From IMG/VR virus record IMGVR_UViG_3300030116_001217, positions 1-28,169 of that record: 28,169 bases of DNA, one strand, 5' to 3'. The translations under genes and the position numbers were made by a program. The number at the start of each line of letters is the position of its first letter. Position 1 is the first letter of the stretch. The stretch is from a virus. Below are positions 1-7,802 of the stretch, one piece after another. Below the pieces are notes generated by a model that saw nothing but the letters and a program-made list of their open reading frames with translations, had not been told where the DNA came from and ran no database searches.

Positions 1-656
1 GGACTTTCTTTAAACTGCCAAACATAATATCTAGCTCTAGCTGTTATTACATTTGCATATTGGTCTGGTAGAACTATAGTGTCACTAAACGCTGATAGCT
101 CTGTAGGCTTGTTGTAGCCATAAAAATGTACGTTGTAAACTTTGTCAGGTATAGGACTTAGCCCAAACTTTCTATGGTCTGGACTACGTATTACATAAAC
201 AGGCTCTCCATAAGCTTGAGTTGATGCATCATCACTATTCTCACTATCTCTGTAATACCTAGTCCACTCATCTAATGTTAAAAATCTTAACCCTTTTGAA
301 ACAAACGGTGATGATTCTCCAGAGACACTAATAGTTGTGATATAAAAATCATCCCAATCTATTGATGCAAAGTCTGAAGTAATATCACTACTGCCCTCTT
401 TTAACAGATACCATCTAGTACCTGCAGTAGTTGCTACAGTTGTATTACCATAAAAAGGGTCTGTCTCACCACTAGCACCTGCCGAAAAGAAAGGTAACTG
501 TGGTTCTTCATTAGCAATATCGTTTATAGATTTGTTAATAGAGTTTTTGACAAACGCTTGTATGCCTGTAGCGTCTCCAAAGTTTGATGAAGTTAAGACA
601 ACTTCGTTCAACTCTCTGAGGACATCATTCGTCAGAGTTAAGAATGTTTTAGCCAT
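1..656 (-). CDS. Head-tail adaptor-like structural protein, 3' end outside window
   Basis: The reading frame opens at ATG 656-654 and stays open to base 1 (218 codons, no stop), so the C-terminus is missing. The protein starts MAKTFLTLTNDVLRELNEV and carries a middle segment with DWDDFYITT and a later block around LRFLTLDEWTRYYRDS. This layout (N-terminal helices, a DFY strand, then a beta-rich part) resembles the adaptor proteins that follow the capsid gene in many podoviruses (SU10-type adaptor). The family call is from memory of the pattern. The start overlaps the stop of the preceding gene in TAATG, so translation is probably coupled. Its place after the capsid gene supports a neck role. 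A generic virion protein is the alternative. Confidence 0.6.
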   Translation of the reverse strand, partial: MAKTFLTLTNDVLRELNEVVLTSSNFGDATGIQAFVKNSINKSINDIANEEPQLPFFSAGASGETDPFYGNTTVATTAGTRWYLLKEGSSDITSDFASIDWDDFYITTISVSGESSPFVSKGLRFLTLDEWTRYYRDSENSDDASTQAYGEPVYVIRSPDHRKFGLSPIPDKVYNVHFYGYNKPTELSAFSDTIVLPDQYANVITARARYYVWQFKES

Positions 657-802
657 TATTTACTATGTACTTTTTGTATTTCAAAAGAAGCTTTTTTACT
701 AGCTCCTTTATGAGGTTTATAACCGCCTTTTGGGTCTTTCATTAGTTTGTAGCCTTTACCAGACTTCATCCAATGATAACCTTTTGGTGCATCTACTTTC
801 AT
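656..802 (-). CDS. Small basic hypothetical protein, 48 aa
   Basis: A 48-codon frame begins MKVDAPKGYHWMKSGKGYKL and ends in TAA that shares its last base with the ATG of the adaptor gene. It is rich in Lys, Gly and Tyr, has no Cys and no membrane segment. It sits between the capsid and adaptor genes, spaced 2 bases after the previous stop. No clear Shine-Dalgarno sequence is seen, so it probably depends on coupling with the upstream gene. Function is unknown. Its position among virion genes and its charge suggest a small structural or DNA-contacting protein, which is inference only. Confidence 0.6.
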   Translation of the reverse strand: MKVDAPKGYHWMKSGKGYKLMKDPKGGYKPHKGASKKASFEIQKVHSK

Positions 803-804
803 GT

Positions 805-972
805 TTAGTTAGGTTTTTGATTTTCCATTGATGCCATTACCATGCCACCAGCATTCATAGCATTTCTTTTTTTCTTTTTCATGCCCATGCCACCGTACAT
901 CATGCCTTTTCTGCTACCGCCATACATCATGCCCATTCTTTTCTTTTTTTCCATTGGTTTGTGTCCAGCCAT
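805..972 (-). CDS. Methionine- and glycine-rich small protein, 55 aa
   Basis: The frame starts MAGHKPMEKKKRMGMMYGGS and is unusually rich in Met and Gly: it contains two copies of the block KGMMYGG/RMGMMYGG followed by GMGMKKKKR. It is preceded by a good ribosome site (AAAGGAGAAAAATAATG) that also contains the stop of the gene upstream, giving a one-base TAATG overlap. It is strongly basic with no cysteine. The low-complexity makeup makes homology assignment unreliable. It may be a small virion or nucleic-acid-binding peptide. No function can be assigned. Confidence 0.6.
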   Translation of the reverse strand: MAGHKPMEKKKRMGMMYGGSRKGMMYGGMGMKKKKRNAMNAGGMVMASMENQKPN

Positions 973-1127
973 TATTTTTCTCCTTTGTTTTCTTCGTATT
1001 TAAATCTCATAGTGTTGTAACCCACCATTTCTTTACACATCTCTTCTTTTGAATGAATAGAATCGTAATAAGAAATATTACCGCTAGGCTTTGGATTACC
1101 TTGTAAGTTTTGTTCGTTGTGTTTCAT
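972..1127 (-). CDS. Hypothetical protein, 51 aa
   Basis: The ATG at 1127-1125 follows a clear Shine-Dalgarno sequence (AAGGAGAG). The 51-residue product begins MKHNEQNLQGNPKPSGN, then has a charged segment with DSIHSKEEMCKEM and a C-terminal FKYEENKGEK. It is soluble and mixed-charge, with a single Cys. It is the first gene after the strong terminator that follows the capsid gene, so it and the adaptor genes need readthrough or their own promoter; none is obvious in the 46-base gap. Function is unknown. Confidence 0.6.
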   Translation of the reverse strand: MKHNEQNLQGNPKPSGNISYYDSIHSKEEMCKEMVGYNTMRFKYEENKGEK

Positions 1128-1138
1128 AATCTCTCCTT

Positions 1139-1166
1139 AAAAAAGGAGGAGTCCGAAGACTCCCCC
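1139..1166 (-). terminator. Strong intrinsic terminator after the capsid gene
   Basis: Read on the minus strand, GGGGGAGTC-TTCG-GACTCCTCC forms a 9-bp stem (one G-T pair) closed by a UUCG tetraloop and followed at once by six T. It starts 8 bases after the capsid stop codon. It would cut most transcripts after the capsid gene, lowering expression of the adaptor and tail genes relative to capsid. UUCG loops are known to be exceptionally stable. Confidence 0.9.
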
Positions 1167-1173
1167 AGTTTTA

Positions 1174-2157
1174 TTAGTCTACTGTGTAGAAAGCTGATAC
1201 TAAAGCTTCAGGTCTTAAAACCTTAGCTCCGTATACATGCAATCCTCTTACGATATCACCGAAAGAACTAGGGTCTCTTAGAACCTCAGTTGAGATGATA
1301 GTTTGAGCAGTTGCAGTAGAAGAAATGTGACCAGCAAGAATCTTACCAGTAGCTGTACTAGTAGCAGCAACATTGTTAGATTTGTACATGTCAAATCCTC
1401 TTAGTTTACCACTAGATACAAGACCATTTCTTATAGAGCCTTGACCTGCGTTAAAGTCTACGCTTAGAAGCTTAGAACCAGATTGTGCAAGTTCATTGTA
1501 GAATGAAGGTGGTGCAACGAACCATCTTCCTTCTTCAGGAACGCTTTGCTCATCTAGTAGCTTAGCCATGAATGACATCACGTCTAATGGGTCAGTTCCA
1601 GTACCATCAGAACCTAAAAGGTCGATAGCGTTAGAACCACCTTGATGCTGACCCATAGTTTGAGTAGCAGCAGATGCATCAGCACCTAAAACATGGTCAG
1701 GTGAAGATGTAGAAACTCCAGAGAACATAGAAGCTATAACAGCAGCATCATATGAATCTCTCAATGCATATGCAGCAGATGAAGTAGCAACTTCTTTGAA
1801 GTTAACGTGTGACATGTTAGTTTCAATATCATCTACGATGAATTTGAAAGCCTTTGCACTATCTACAACCAAAGTTAACTCTTGGTCAGTAAGTTTAGTA
1901 GCAGTAGTGTCAGAACCTCTTGTGTAATCAGAAACTGAAATCACAGGTTCTTTAATAATCCTAACTGAGTCTCCGAAAGCAGCAATCTCACCGGCATAGT
2001 CGGTGTTAGTAATAGCTTCAACTACCGAGGCTTTTCTGAAAAAGTTTAATACCTTTTTCGAGTAAATCTTAGGTAGGAAAAAACTATTGGTCTGTCCACT
2101 TACGGAGTTGGCAAAGTTAGCATCAGTATCAGTACTTGGTTCAAAAAATTGAGCCAT
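1174..2157 (-). CDS. Major capsid protein
   Basis: This 327-residue protein has the order expected of an HK97-fold capsid protein of podoviruses: an N-terminal arm (FLPKIYSKKVLNFFRKASVV), a basic strand with DSVRIIKEP, a long spine helix near residues 110-145 (including AAYALRDSYDAAVIASMF), a peripheral-domain WFVAPPSFYNEL block near 213-224 and the GFDMYKSNNV strand near 255. It has no membrane segment. A strong ribosome site (AAAGGAG) lies 8 bases before the ATG, fitting very high expression. The scaffold gene lies immediately upstream and a UUCG terminator immediately downstream, both typical of capsid genes. Identification rests on motif layout and context, and is fairly secure. Confidence 0.88.
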   Translation of the reverse strand: MAQFFEPSTDTDANFANSVSGQTNSFFLPKIYSKKVLNFFRKASVVEAITNTDYAGEIAAFGDSVRIIKEPVISVSDYTRGSDTTATKLTDQELTLVVDSAKAFKFIVDDIETNMSHVNFKEVATSSAAYALRDSYDAAVIASMFSGVSTSSPDHVLGADASAATQTMGQHQGGSNAIDLLGSDGTGTDPLDVMSFMAKLLDEQSVPEEGRWFVAPPSFYNELAQSGSKLLSVDFNAGQGSIRNGLVSSGKLRGFDMYKSNNVAATSTATGKILAGHISSTATAQTIISTEVLRDPSSFGDIVRGLHVYGAKVLRPEALVSAFYTVD

Positions 2158-2182
2158 GATAATACTCCTTTGTGTTTATAGT

Positions 2183-3070
2183 TTATTTAACGATTCTGCC
2201 TTGTTGCATGGCTTCGCTGATTTCACTTTCGTATTTATCAAACTCATCCATACTCATAGCAGCAATCTCCCTTTCCGACCAAACCTTTTCTGATTTAGGT
2301 TCTACAGCAGTTGTTTTTGTAGATACCATATCAGCAGCCGATTTAGTCTTAGAAGATGACTTAGTTTCTTTTTTAGGAACGTCAATACCTTTATCTTTTT
2401 TAAATAAATCTATAGCTCTACTAGCAAGGTCAGCATCATTAGCATTGTCATAAATCCATTTCTGAATAGATGATGGTTGCTCTTTTGCCCATGTATGAAA
2501 ATCATCACTGTTTCTAATATCATCAAAATCAGGATGTCTTTCCATCAACCTTTTTTCAGCTTCTTGTTGTACTATTTGCTGTTCACGTTCTTGGAGTTTA
2601 CTAAGACGTTCTTCTAGAACTTTTGCCTTAGATTCGCTTTGCATGTGAGCAACTGTTTCTACAACTTCATAAACATCAGGATAATTTTTTTTAAACTGTT
2701 CAAGTTCTTCTTCAGTTTTTGGAGCTTGATAGTCAGCTTTATTTTTAGTAGCTTCTTCTAATAGCTCTTGCTCTCTAGATTTAAACTCGTTAAGTTTATT
2801 ATCATAATGTCTTTTTAGGTCATCATAGCGTTTTTTATAATCTGGTTTTTTATAAGGTTCATCCTTAGGTGCATCCAAATTATCTACTTCTACGTTTCCT
2901 ACTTGCTCTGCTTCGTTAACATCGTTTGATTTGAATAATTTGTTCTTCTCAGACGGGTCTTCAAAATAGAGCTGTTCTGCTGATTTAAAAGGTTCATCAG
3001 TGCCTTCGTGCCAAGATTTTTTTAAATTATAAGGATTGGCTTGTTCCTCATTTGAGACTTCTTCAGTCAT
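2183..3070 (-). CDS. Capsid scaffolding protein
   Basis: The 295-residue product is highly charged, almost free of Cys, and predicted to be mostly helical, with a coiled-coil-like centre (residues about 75-185, rich in K, E, Q and R) and a C-terminal helical hairpin with SEREIAAMSMDEFDKYES. Its acidic N-terminus and position directly before the capsid gene match scaffolding proteins of T7-like and related phages, which line the procapsid and leave or are cut before DNA packaging. The start has an excellent AGGAGG site 7 bases upstream. No protease is seen nearby. The call rests on composition and synteny, since scaffold sequences are poorly conserved. Confidence 0.8.
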   Translation of the reverse strand: MTEEVSNEEQANPYNLKKSWHEGTDEPFKSAEQLYFEDPSEKNKLFKSNDVNEAEQVGNVEVDNLDAPKDEPYKKPDYKKRYDDLKRHYDNKLNEFKSREQELLEEATKNKADYQAPKTEEELEQFKKNYPDVYEVVETVAHMQSESKAKVLEERLSKLQEREQQIVQQEAEKRLMERHPDFDDIRNSDDFHTWAKEQPSSIQKWIYDNANDADLASRAIDLFKKDKGIDVPKKETKSSSKTKSAADMVSTKTTAVEPKSEKVWSEREIAAMSMDEFDKYESEISEAMQQGRIVK

Positions 3071-3074
3071 TTTC

Positions 3075-3197
3075 TTACCTCCTACTCAGGGCTTCATTAA
3101 CAAGGTAGCTGCGGTGTGCACTTGCAGGGCTTGTCTTGTAAAGGTAGCCTTTCAAAGTTGATTTAATGTAAAGTGCCGATAAATCGGGTAGCTTTAC
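3075..3197 (-). other. Open frame without a standard start, possible small gene or leader
   Basis: The 129-base gap between the acidic structural gene and the scaffold contains a 40-codon open frame ending RSYLVNEALSRR, whose last codons supply the AGGAGG ribosome site of the scaffold. The amino-acid order looks protein-like, but no ATG or GTG is present in the frame; a TTG at 3155-3153 is the only common alternative start and has no ribosome site. On the RNA level the stretch folds: GTAAAG pairs with CTTTAC around a CCGA-TAAA-TCGG hairpin, and GCTACC occurs three times. It could be a small gene with a lost or unusual start, or a regulatory leader for the scaffold. Confidence 0.35.
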
Positions 3198-3199
3198 TC

Positions 3200-3904
3200 C
3201 TATTGCATTCTAGGGTTAGTACCTCTCATGTCTTGGATAGTTTTCTCGTCTTGCATGACTTCTTCCTCATCCTCTTGCATAGGGTTAGCAAATCTACGAG
3301 TTGTAGTCGTAGTTTCACTTAGTACTCCCCCTTCTTGCATTCCTAGTCTTTCATCTGCTTTAGCTTCAGCTTCTTTCATCATAGACATTAAATTATCTAC
3401 TCCAAGTTCCTCTGTAGCTTTTGCAGTAAAGACAAACTCTCCATCCGATAACCTAGCAGGTATCGAATCTGAGACTTCTGTGCCCGGTCCTTCAACAGGA
3501 CCTGCACCAGAAAACTCTGAAGCAACTTCTATAACTTTATCAAATAACATAGATAGTTGCTCATCTTGTTCTAGTTTTGACATAAGCATACTTTCTTCTT
3601 CTTCAGAAAGTGCTTCATCAATTATAAAATCTAAATAATTATCTTCCATTATTTCATCAGGAAGCATTTCTTGTTCTTCTTCTTTTCCCATGAGCATTTC
3701 CATTTGCTCATTTACTTCTGGTGACATTTCTTCTGCCATACCACCTTCTTGCATTTCTTCTCTTTTTTCTTTTTCTTCTTTTTCTTTTTTAAGAATTGCA
3801 AAGTCTTCGCCACTAATTTTACCATCTTTATTAGCATCAATTTTAGTTTGACCGCCTGTTAGCATAGCCATTCTATCTGGGTCATCTCTTAACATACTTT
3901 TCAT
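3200..3904 (-). CDS. Acidic structural protein with EF-hand-like loop
   Basis: The 234-residue protein lies between portal and scaffold genes. Residues 23-36 read IDANKDGKISGEDF, a full 12-position EF-hand calcium loop (acidic or polar ligands at 1, 3, 5, 9 and 12), seen only once. The middle is very acidic and Met-rich. Residues about 140-185 contain SDSIPARLSDGEFVFTA, a block that I recognise from many phage structural proteins and that ends in an Ala/Glu-rich helix. An AGAGGAC ribosome site precedes the ATG, which follows the previous stop by one base. It is probably a virion-assembly component. Calcium binding and exact role are inference. Confidence 0.65.
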   Translation of the reverse strand: MKSMLRDDPDRMAMLTGGQTKIDANKDGKISGEDFAILKKEKEEKEKREEMQEGGMAEEMSPEVNEQMEMLMGKEEEQEMLPDEIMEDNYLDFIIDEALSEEEESMLMSKLEQDEQLSMLFDKVIEVASEFSGAGPVEGPGTEVSDSIPARLSDGEFVFTAKATEELGVDNLMSMMKEAEAKADERLGMQEGGVLSETTTTTRRFANPMQEDEEEVMQDEKTIQDMRGTNPRMQ

Positions 3905-3905
3905 A

Positions 3906-4136
3906 TTAGTCCTCTGTTCTAGTTAGTGCCTCTTTAACTTGCTGTGGTAATGTTTCCAATCGTGCCAGAGAATGTATCCTCCCCTGCAACCGGAACATTT
4001 CCGATTCCGATGTTGCCACCGCCAGTGCCTGTAGCTCCAAGGTCTTGAGGTGCGACAGGTGTTCCTCCAAGACCTCCCATACCTGCGGGTTGTTCACCAC
4101 CGGGTTGAGTTTCTTCGCCTGTTGTTTGTCCAGCAT
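3906..4136 (-). CDS. Small helical protein overlapping the portal 3' end, 76 aa
   Basis: This 76-codon frame is read in a different phase from the portal gene and overlaps its last 203 bases. The product is well formed: PQVWEVLEEHLSHLKTLELQ, then SESEMFRLQGRIHSLARLET and a final helix VKEAL. Three amphipathic helices with Leu/His patterning are expected. Small helical proteins with a similar RLQGR block following the portal gene occur in related phages, to my recollection, which supports reality. Its stop is 1 base before the next ATG. Portal codons in the overlap encode a Gly/Pro/Thr tail, a low-constraint sequence that tolerates overprinting. Function is unknown; a scaffold or portal-associated role is possible. 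Confidence 0.6.
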   Translation of the reverse strand: MLDKQQAKKLNPVVNNPQVWEVLEEHLSHLKTLELQALAVATSESEMFRLQGRIHSLARLETLPQQVKEALTRTED

Positions 4137-6144
4137 TTTGCATTCCTATAATTTGTGCCATTATAGCTGCTTCCTCTGGGTCATTTAATATTTCATCTGG
4201 GTCGAGGTCTAAGCTATAAGCAAGTTCACTTACGAGTTTAGAAATTTTAACAAACGGTGCAATAGCTGGACTTTGTGCAGTTTGTAAGAACATAGTAAGT
4301 CTTTGACTTCTAACTTCTTTTTGCATCAAGCTATTTGTACCAGTAGCTTTAACTTCTAAATCACCAGCCACATCTATCTCACCATCAAAGAACTGCATGT
4401 TCCATTGAAAGTAAGCTTCGCCTAGTGGCTTCAACAAAAAGTCATCAAGATTTTTAACAACTGTTTTGATGTTTAAACTTGCTGCTCCTAATAACATTGA
4501 CATACCTGATGCAGTTCTAGTCATACTTTGTACTCCAGTTTGACCATGACTGTAACTAGGTATACCAGTTTGTTCATCAGCAAGTTGCCTGAACCTATCA
4601 AACATCATCATGTTTTCAGGTGCAGTATTTGGAAACTTCAATCCGTATATTGATTGACCCGGCATACCAGCTTGTCTTCTGAATATTTTACCGGGATAGA
4701 CTTCCATATTTTGCCCTCCGACCAATGCAGACTCATCAACATCAAATACTAATGAACCTGCTAAAGCTAAATTATCAATAGCCATTCTAGCATGACCATT
4801 CATAATTTGTTGTGAGTCATCCATGTTTTCTGCAACTCCAACACCAAAAAAATTATAAGGATTTCTTTCGTATGGAAAAGCATTGTAAGGTATGCGATAA
4901 GGTGTAAACGGATTAATAACAGCTCTTAGCAATTTGCTACCGCATATCCAAGCATTGATTTGTACTTCATCTAAGTCATCTACTGATTCAGGTAATTCAA
5001 TACCTACCTCTCTTGCATATTCAGCATCCATGATTCCCCAGTATTCCAACACTTCAAAGTTTGGCATATAGGTTTCATCTGCTTTATAGTCATCTCGTAA
5101 TTGTGATTCAAAGTCTTTTTCTTCGTAATTAGGACCTTGTTGAATACACTCACGAATTGCTTCTTCATCAAAGTAAGGCATGTTTCTAAGTTGCCTTAGT
5201 TGACTACGATTCATTTTATGACGATGAACTACGTACTCACACTCTTCTATATTTGTAGCTGCAGGGTCTGGATAAAAATCCCAACAACTAACAAATTCTA
5301 TTCTAGGTACTCTAACTTCAAGTGGGTTATATTCTCTTTCACCTGTTTCATTTCTATCCCACTTATGTAATTTTTTATTAAAGTTAAATGGACCTTTAAC
5401 TATTCCTGTTCCTAATAGTGCTGCTTCTAATAAAGCACTTCTTATTTCTGAACCACCGTTTGATTCTTCTATTTGGTCATGCACGAGTTTTTCCATTCTT
5501 CGTGCAGCTCTTTGTGCTGGAGATATCTCTATTTTTTGTGGGTCAGCACTTGTTCCTTCTTTAACAACTCCAGCTTCTTCTGCTAACTCTTCAATAGTAT
5601 CTTCAAATAGACCTGTTCCGTAAGTAGCACCAGCTTTTAAAGTTTTACCATCTCCCTCGTAGCCAACATCATAAATACTTTCTACTGGAGCATCCTCTAA
5701 TCTATTACCTATATTATCTGGCATATTACCTTCTAGATTAGGAGAAGGATTTTGAAAATCTAAAAATGCATCTTCTTTTTCGCCTTCTGGTAATTTAGTT
5801 TCTGCTATACCTATTGGAAACTTACCTGTACCAAAGATAACATCTACTAATTGTCCAAAGGCTGCAAGTACTTTAGTTTTAGTTATCTTGACAAATATTC
5901 TAGATTTTTCTGATTCTCTAAATTTGACAGATTTATTATATAACCCTCTATAGTTTTCGTATGACCTTAACCATCTTCTTTCATCAGAATCTCTAGATTC
6001 TTCAGCAAGAGCAAATCTACTTTTAATAATACCAACTAAGTTTAGTTGTTGGTCTTCTTCTAAACTTAAATTTTTTCCTGCTTCACCTTCAACATCTTCA
6101 TAAATGTTGTCGGCTGTTAAAAAAGAGTTGTCATTCTCTGCCAT
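3934..6144 (-). CDS. Portal protein
   Basis: A 736-residue protein starting MAENDNSF, placed directly after the large terminase (2-base gap). It is long, acidic and lacks membrane segments. It contains the typical portal-like centre NPFTPYRIPYNAFPYERNPY followed by GVGVAENMDDSQQIMNGHARM and SLVFDVDES, then TASGMSMLLGAASLNIKTVV, matching large portals of podoviruses without strong Walker or enzyme motifs. The C-terminal 60 residues are Gly/Pro/Thr-rich and are also covered by another reading frame. A TTG two codons upstream would extend it by MI; the ATG is preferred. It forms the dodecameric DNA-entry vertex that docks the terminase. Synteny makes this call firm. Confidence 0.88.
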   Translation of the reverse strand: MAENDNSFLTADNIYEDVEGEAGKNLSLEEDQQLNLVGIIKSRFALAEESRDSDERRWLRSYENYRGLYNKSVKFRESEKSRIFVKITKTKVLAAFGQLVDVIFGTGKFPIGIAETKLPEGEKEDAFLDFQNPSPNLEGNMPDNIGNRLEDAPVESIYDVGYEGDGKTLKAGATYGTGLFEDTIEELAEEAGVVKEGTSADPQKIEISPAQRAARRMEKLVHDQIEESNGGSEIRSALLEAALLGTGIVKGPFNFNKKLHKWDRNETGEREYNPLEVRVPRIEFVSCWDFYPDPAATNIEECEYVVHRHKMNRSQLRQLRNMPYFDEEAIRECIQQGPNYEEKDFESQLRDDYKADETYMPNFEVLEYWGIMDAEYAREVGIELPESVDDLDEVQINAWICGSKLLRAVINPFTPYRIPYNAFPYERNPYNFFGVGVAENMDDSQQIMNGHARMAIDNLALAGSLVFDVDESALVGGQNMEVYPGKIFRRQAGMPGQSIYGLKFPNTAPENMMMFDRFRQLADEQTGIPSYSHGQTGVQSMTRTASGMSMLLGAASLNIKTVVKNLDDFLLKPLGEAYFQWNMQFFDGEIDVAGDLEVKATGTNSLMQKEVRSQRLTMFLQTAQSPAIAPFVKISKLVSELAYSLDLDPDEILNDPEEAAIMAQIIGMQNAGQTTGEETQPGGEQPAGMGGLGGTPVAPQDLGATGTGGGNIGIGNVPVAGEDTFSGTIGNITTAS

Positions 6145-6146
6145 TA

Positions 6147-7802
6147 TCAATATCCAAATGTCGAATCAGAAGGTTTAAATATATCTCTTTTTATGCCTCT
6201 TAACCTTTCTAATGGACTATCCATTCTAGGTCGACTCATAATCATATAACGTAAAGCGTCATATGCGTGGTCCGAAGCATGAGTATCTACATCTTCTGGA
6301 TTGGTCTTTGATAGTGGTATACTCTGTAATTCTCTAATTAAATTAGGGCATGTATTGAATATTTGCAACTTAGGTCTACCACTTTCTCGGACCTTTAAAT
6401 ATTCGTGTATTTGGATTTTGCCTTGAACTCTATTCTTATCAGCACGTCTTAACTTATGACCTGCTCTAAGTAAGGCTTCTCCAACAGTAGGTCCTGTTGT
6501 TCCAGTTCTAGCCCAAGCTGCTGTATCCAATACACCGTTTACTGAAAATGGGTCTACCATCTCCATATCAGTTATTATACTGCCTAATTCTTCACCTGTC
6601 AAGCCTTTTTTATATAATTCTCTATAAATTATTAAAGTACCATCATTCATATCTATAGTTCCCCATAGACAACAACTTTCTGAAGCATACCCGTAGTCAA
6701 TGCCTTTTACACGTTCCCAAGACAAAGGTATCTCAAAAGGTGTAATAATATGTGCGTCTGGGTCAAACTCTACGAATGCAGCACCTTCTGCAACATCCCA
6801 GTTTCCTTCTAATAACTGTCTACGTTGAATAGGCGGTAACGAGTTAAGCATTTGCTCGTACACACCATCTTCAGATAAATATGGATTGTCTGCAAGTTTT
6901 GCAGGAATAAATTTACGAGTTAGTCCATCTGTACCTACAAAACTTTTATTAGATTCTTCTGGTTCTATGTATCTTTTCTTAACCCAACTTGAACCAACAC
7001 CACCGGGGTTAGCAGTACATCGAAGATAAGTTTTTATTTCTGGGTCAGTTGTTCTAAGACGAGAAGCTAAATAGTTCCAACTAAACTCTGTAGGTAAGTG
7101 TGTTATTTCATCAAACCCAATCCAAGAGTATGCTTGACCTTGATATCTATAAACATCTGCATCACGTTCTAAGAAACCAAACTCTATTTTTGCACCACTT
7201 GGAAAGTTCCAAAGTTTTTCTACTTCTCTAAACTTAGCACCGGGAAATGCTTGTGGGTATAACTCTCGGCTTTTATCTATCATTTCTCGCAACTCTGGCA
7301 TAGACCTACGAAGTATTAAAGCACGATGAGCTTTTTTGTGAGCATATCGGAGGGGGTCTACCAACATTGCGTATGACTTTCCCCCACCTGCAGCACCGCC
7401 ATATAGTACGTCTTTTTCGTCTGCAGCTAAGAAATCTGTTTGTGGTCCTTCGTTAGGATGAAATAAAACATTTGCATCTTTAAGGTCTTCTTGGACTGCC
7501 TTGGGAAGTGCTGAAATATCTGAATCAGTAACAAGTGTTTGTTCACCGCTACCAATATTTTCTAAAGTTGTTTTTTGTTTTTTTAAAGAAGTTTTAGCGT
7601 TCTTTAGTTTTTGTTCTAGTTTTTGAATATTTTTTTGTTTTCTAGAAACTGTTCTCTGTGCTGCTAACTTTGCTTGTTCTGCAGTATTAGGGCGACCTCC
7701 TTTTTTTCTAGGAGTACCATCTTTTTTTAAAACAAAGTTACCGTCTTTATCTTGCAAGTAAAGATGAGGGTTTTTCTCCCAATCTTTTATCTCTTGGTCC
7801 AT
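6147..7802 (-). CDS. terL: Terminase large subunit (packaging ATPase-nuclease)
   Basis: The 551-residue protein has the full packaging motor: Walker A GGAAGGGKS (135-143), Walker B SWIGFDE (226-232, catalytic E232), coupling motif TANPGG (263-268) and an RNase H-like nuclease with acidic residues D369 (GIDYG), D426 (VLDTAAW) and D511/D515 (ASDHAYD). Before the ATPase lies an unusual 110-residue extension with an AT-hook-like PRKKGGRP (31-38) and a Lys-rich coiled coil (about 50-83). The start overlaps the upstream gene by 56 bases and has no good ribosome site, so coupling is likely. It translocates DNA through the portal encoded next and cuts concatemers. Confidence 0.95.
   Translation of the reverse strand: MDQEIKDWEKNPHLYLQDKDGNFVLKKDGTPRKKGGRPNTAEQAKLAAQRTVSRKQKNIQKLEQKLKNAKTSLKKQKTTLENIGSGEQTLVTDSDISALPKAVQEDLKDANVLFHPNEGPQTDFLAADEKDVLYGGAAGGGKSYAMLVDPLRYAHKKAHRALILRRSMPELREMIDKSRELYPQAFPGAKFREVEKLWNFPSGAKIEFGFLERDADVYRYQGQAYSWIGFDEITHLPTEFSWNYLASRLRTTDPEIKTYLRCTANPGGVGSSWVKKRYIEPEESNKSFVGTDGLTRKFIPAKLADNPYLSEDGVYEQMLNSLPPIQRRQLLEGNWDVAEGAAFVEFDPDAHIITPFEIPLSWERVKGIDYGYASESCCLWGTIDMNDGTLIIYRELYKKGLTGEELGSIITDMEMVDPFSVNGVLDTAAWARTGTTGPTVGEALLRAGHKLRRADKNRVQGKIQIHEYLKVRESGRPKLQIFNTCPNLIRELQSIPLSKTNPEDVDTHASDHAYDALRYMIMSRPRMDSPLERLRGIKRDIFKPSDSTFGY

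Noticed and set aside
2172-2453. Plus-strand ORF of 93 aa
   Set aside because: It is the reverse of the scaffold gene, Ser/Leu-rich antisense sequence with no ribosome site.
3228-3638. Plus-strand ORF of 136 aa, Ser-rich
   Set aside because: Antisense to the acidic structural gene; the Ser runs are mirrored Glu/Asp codons.
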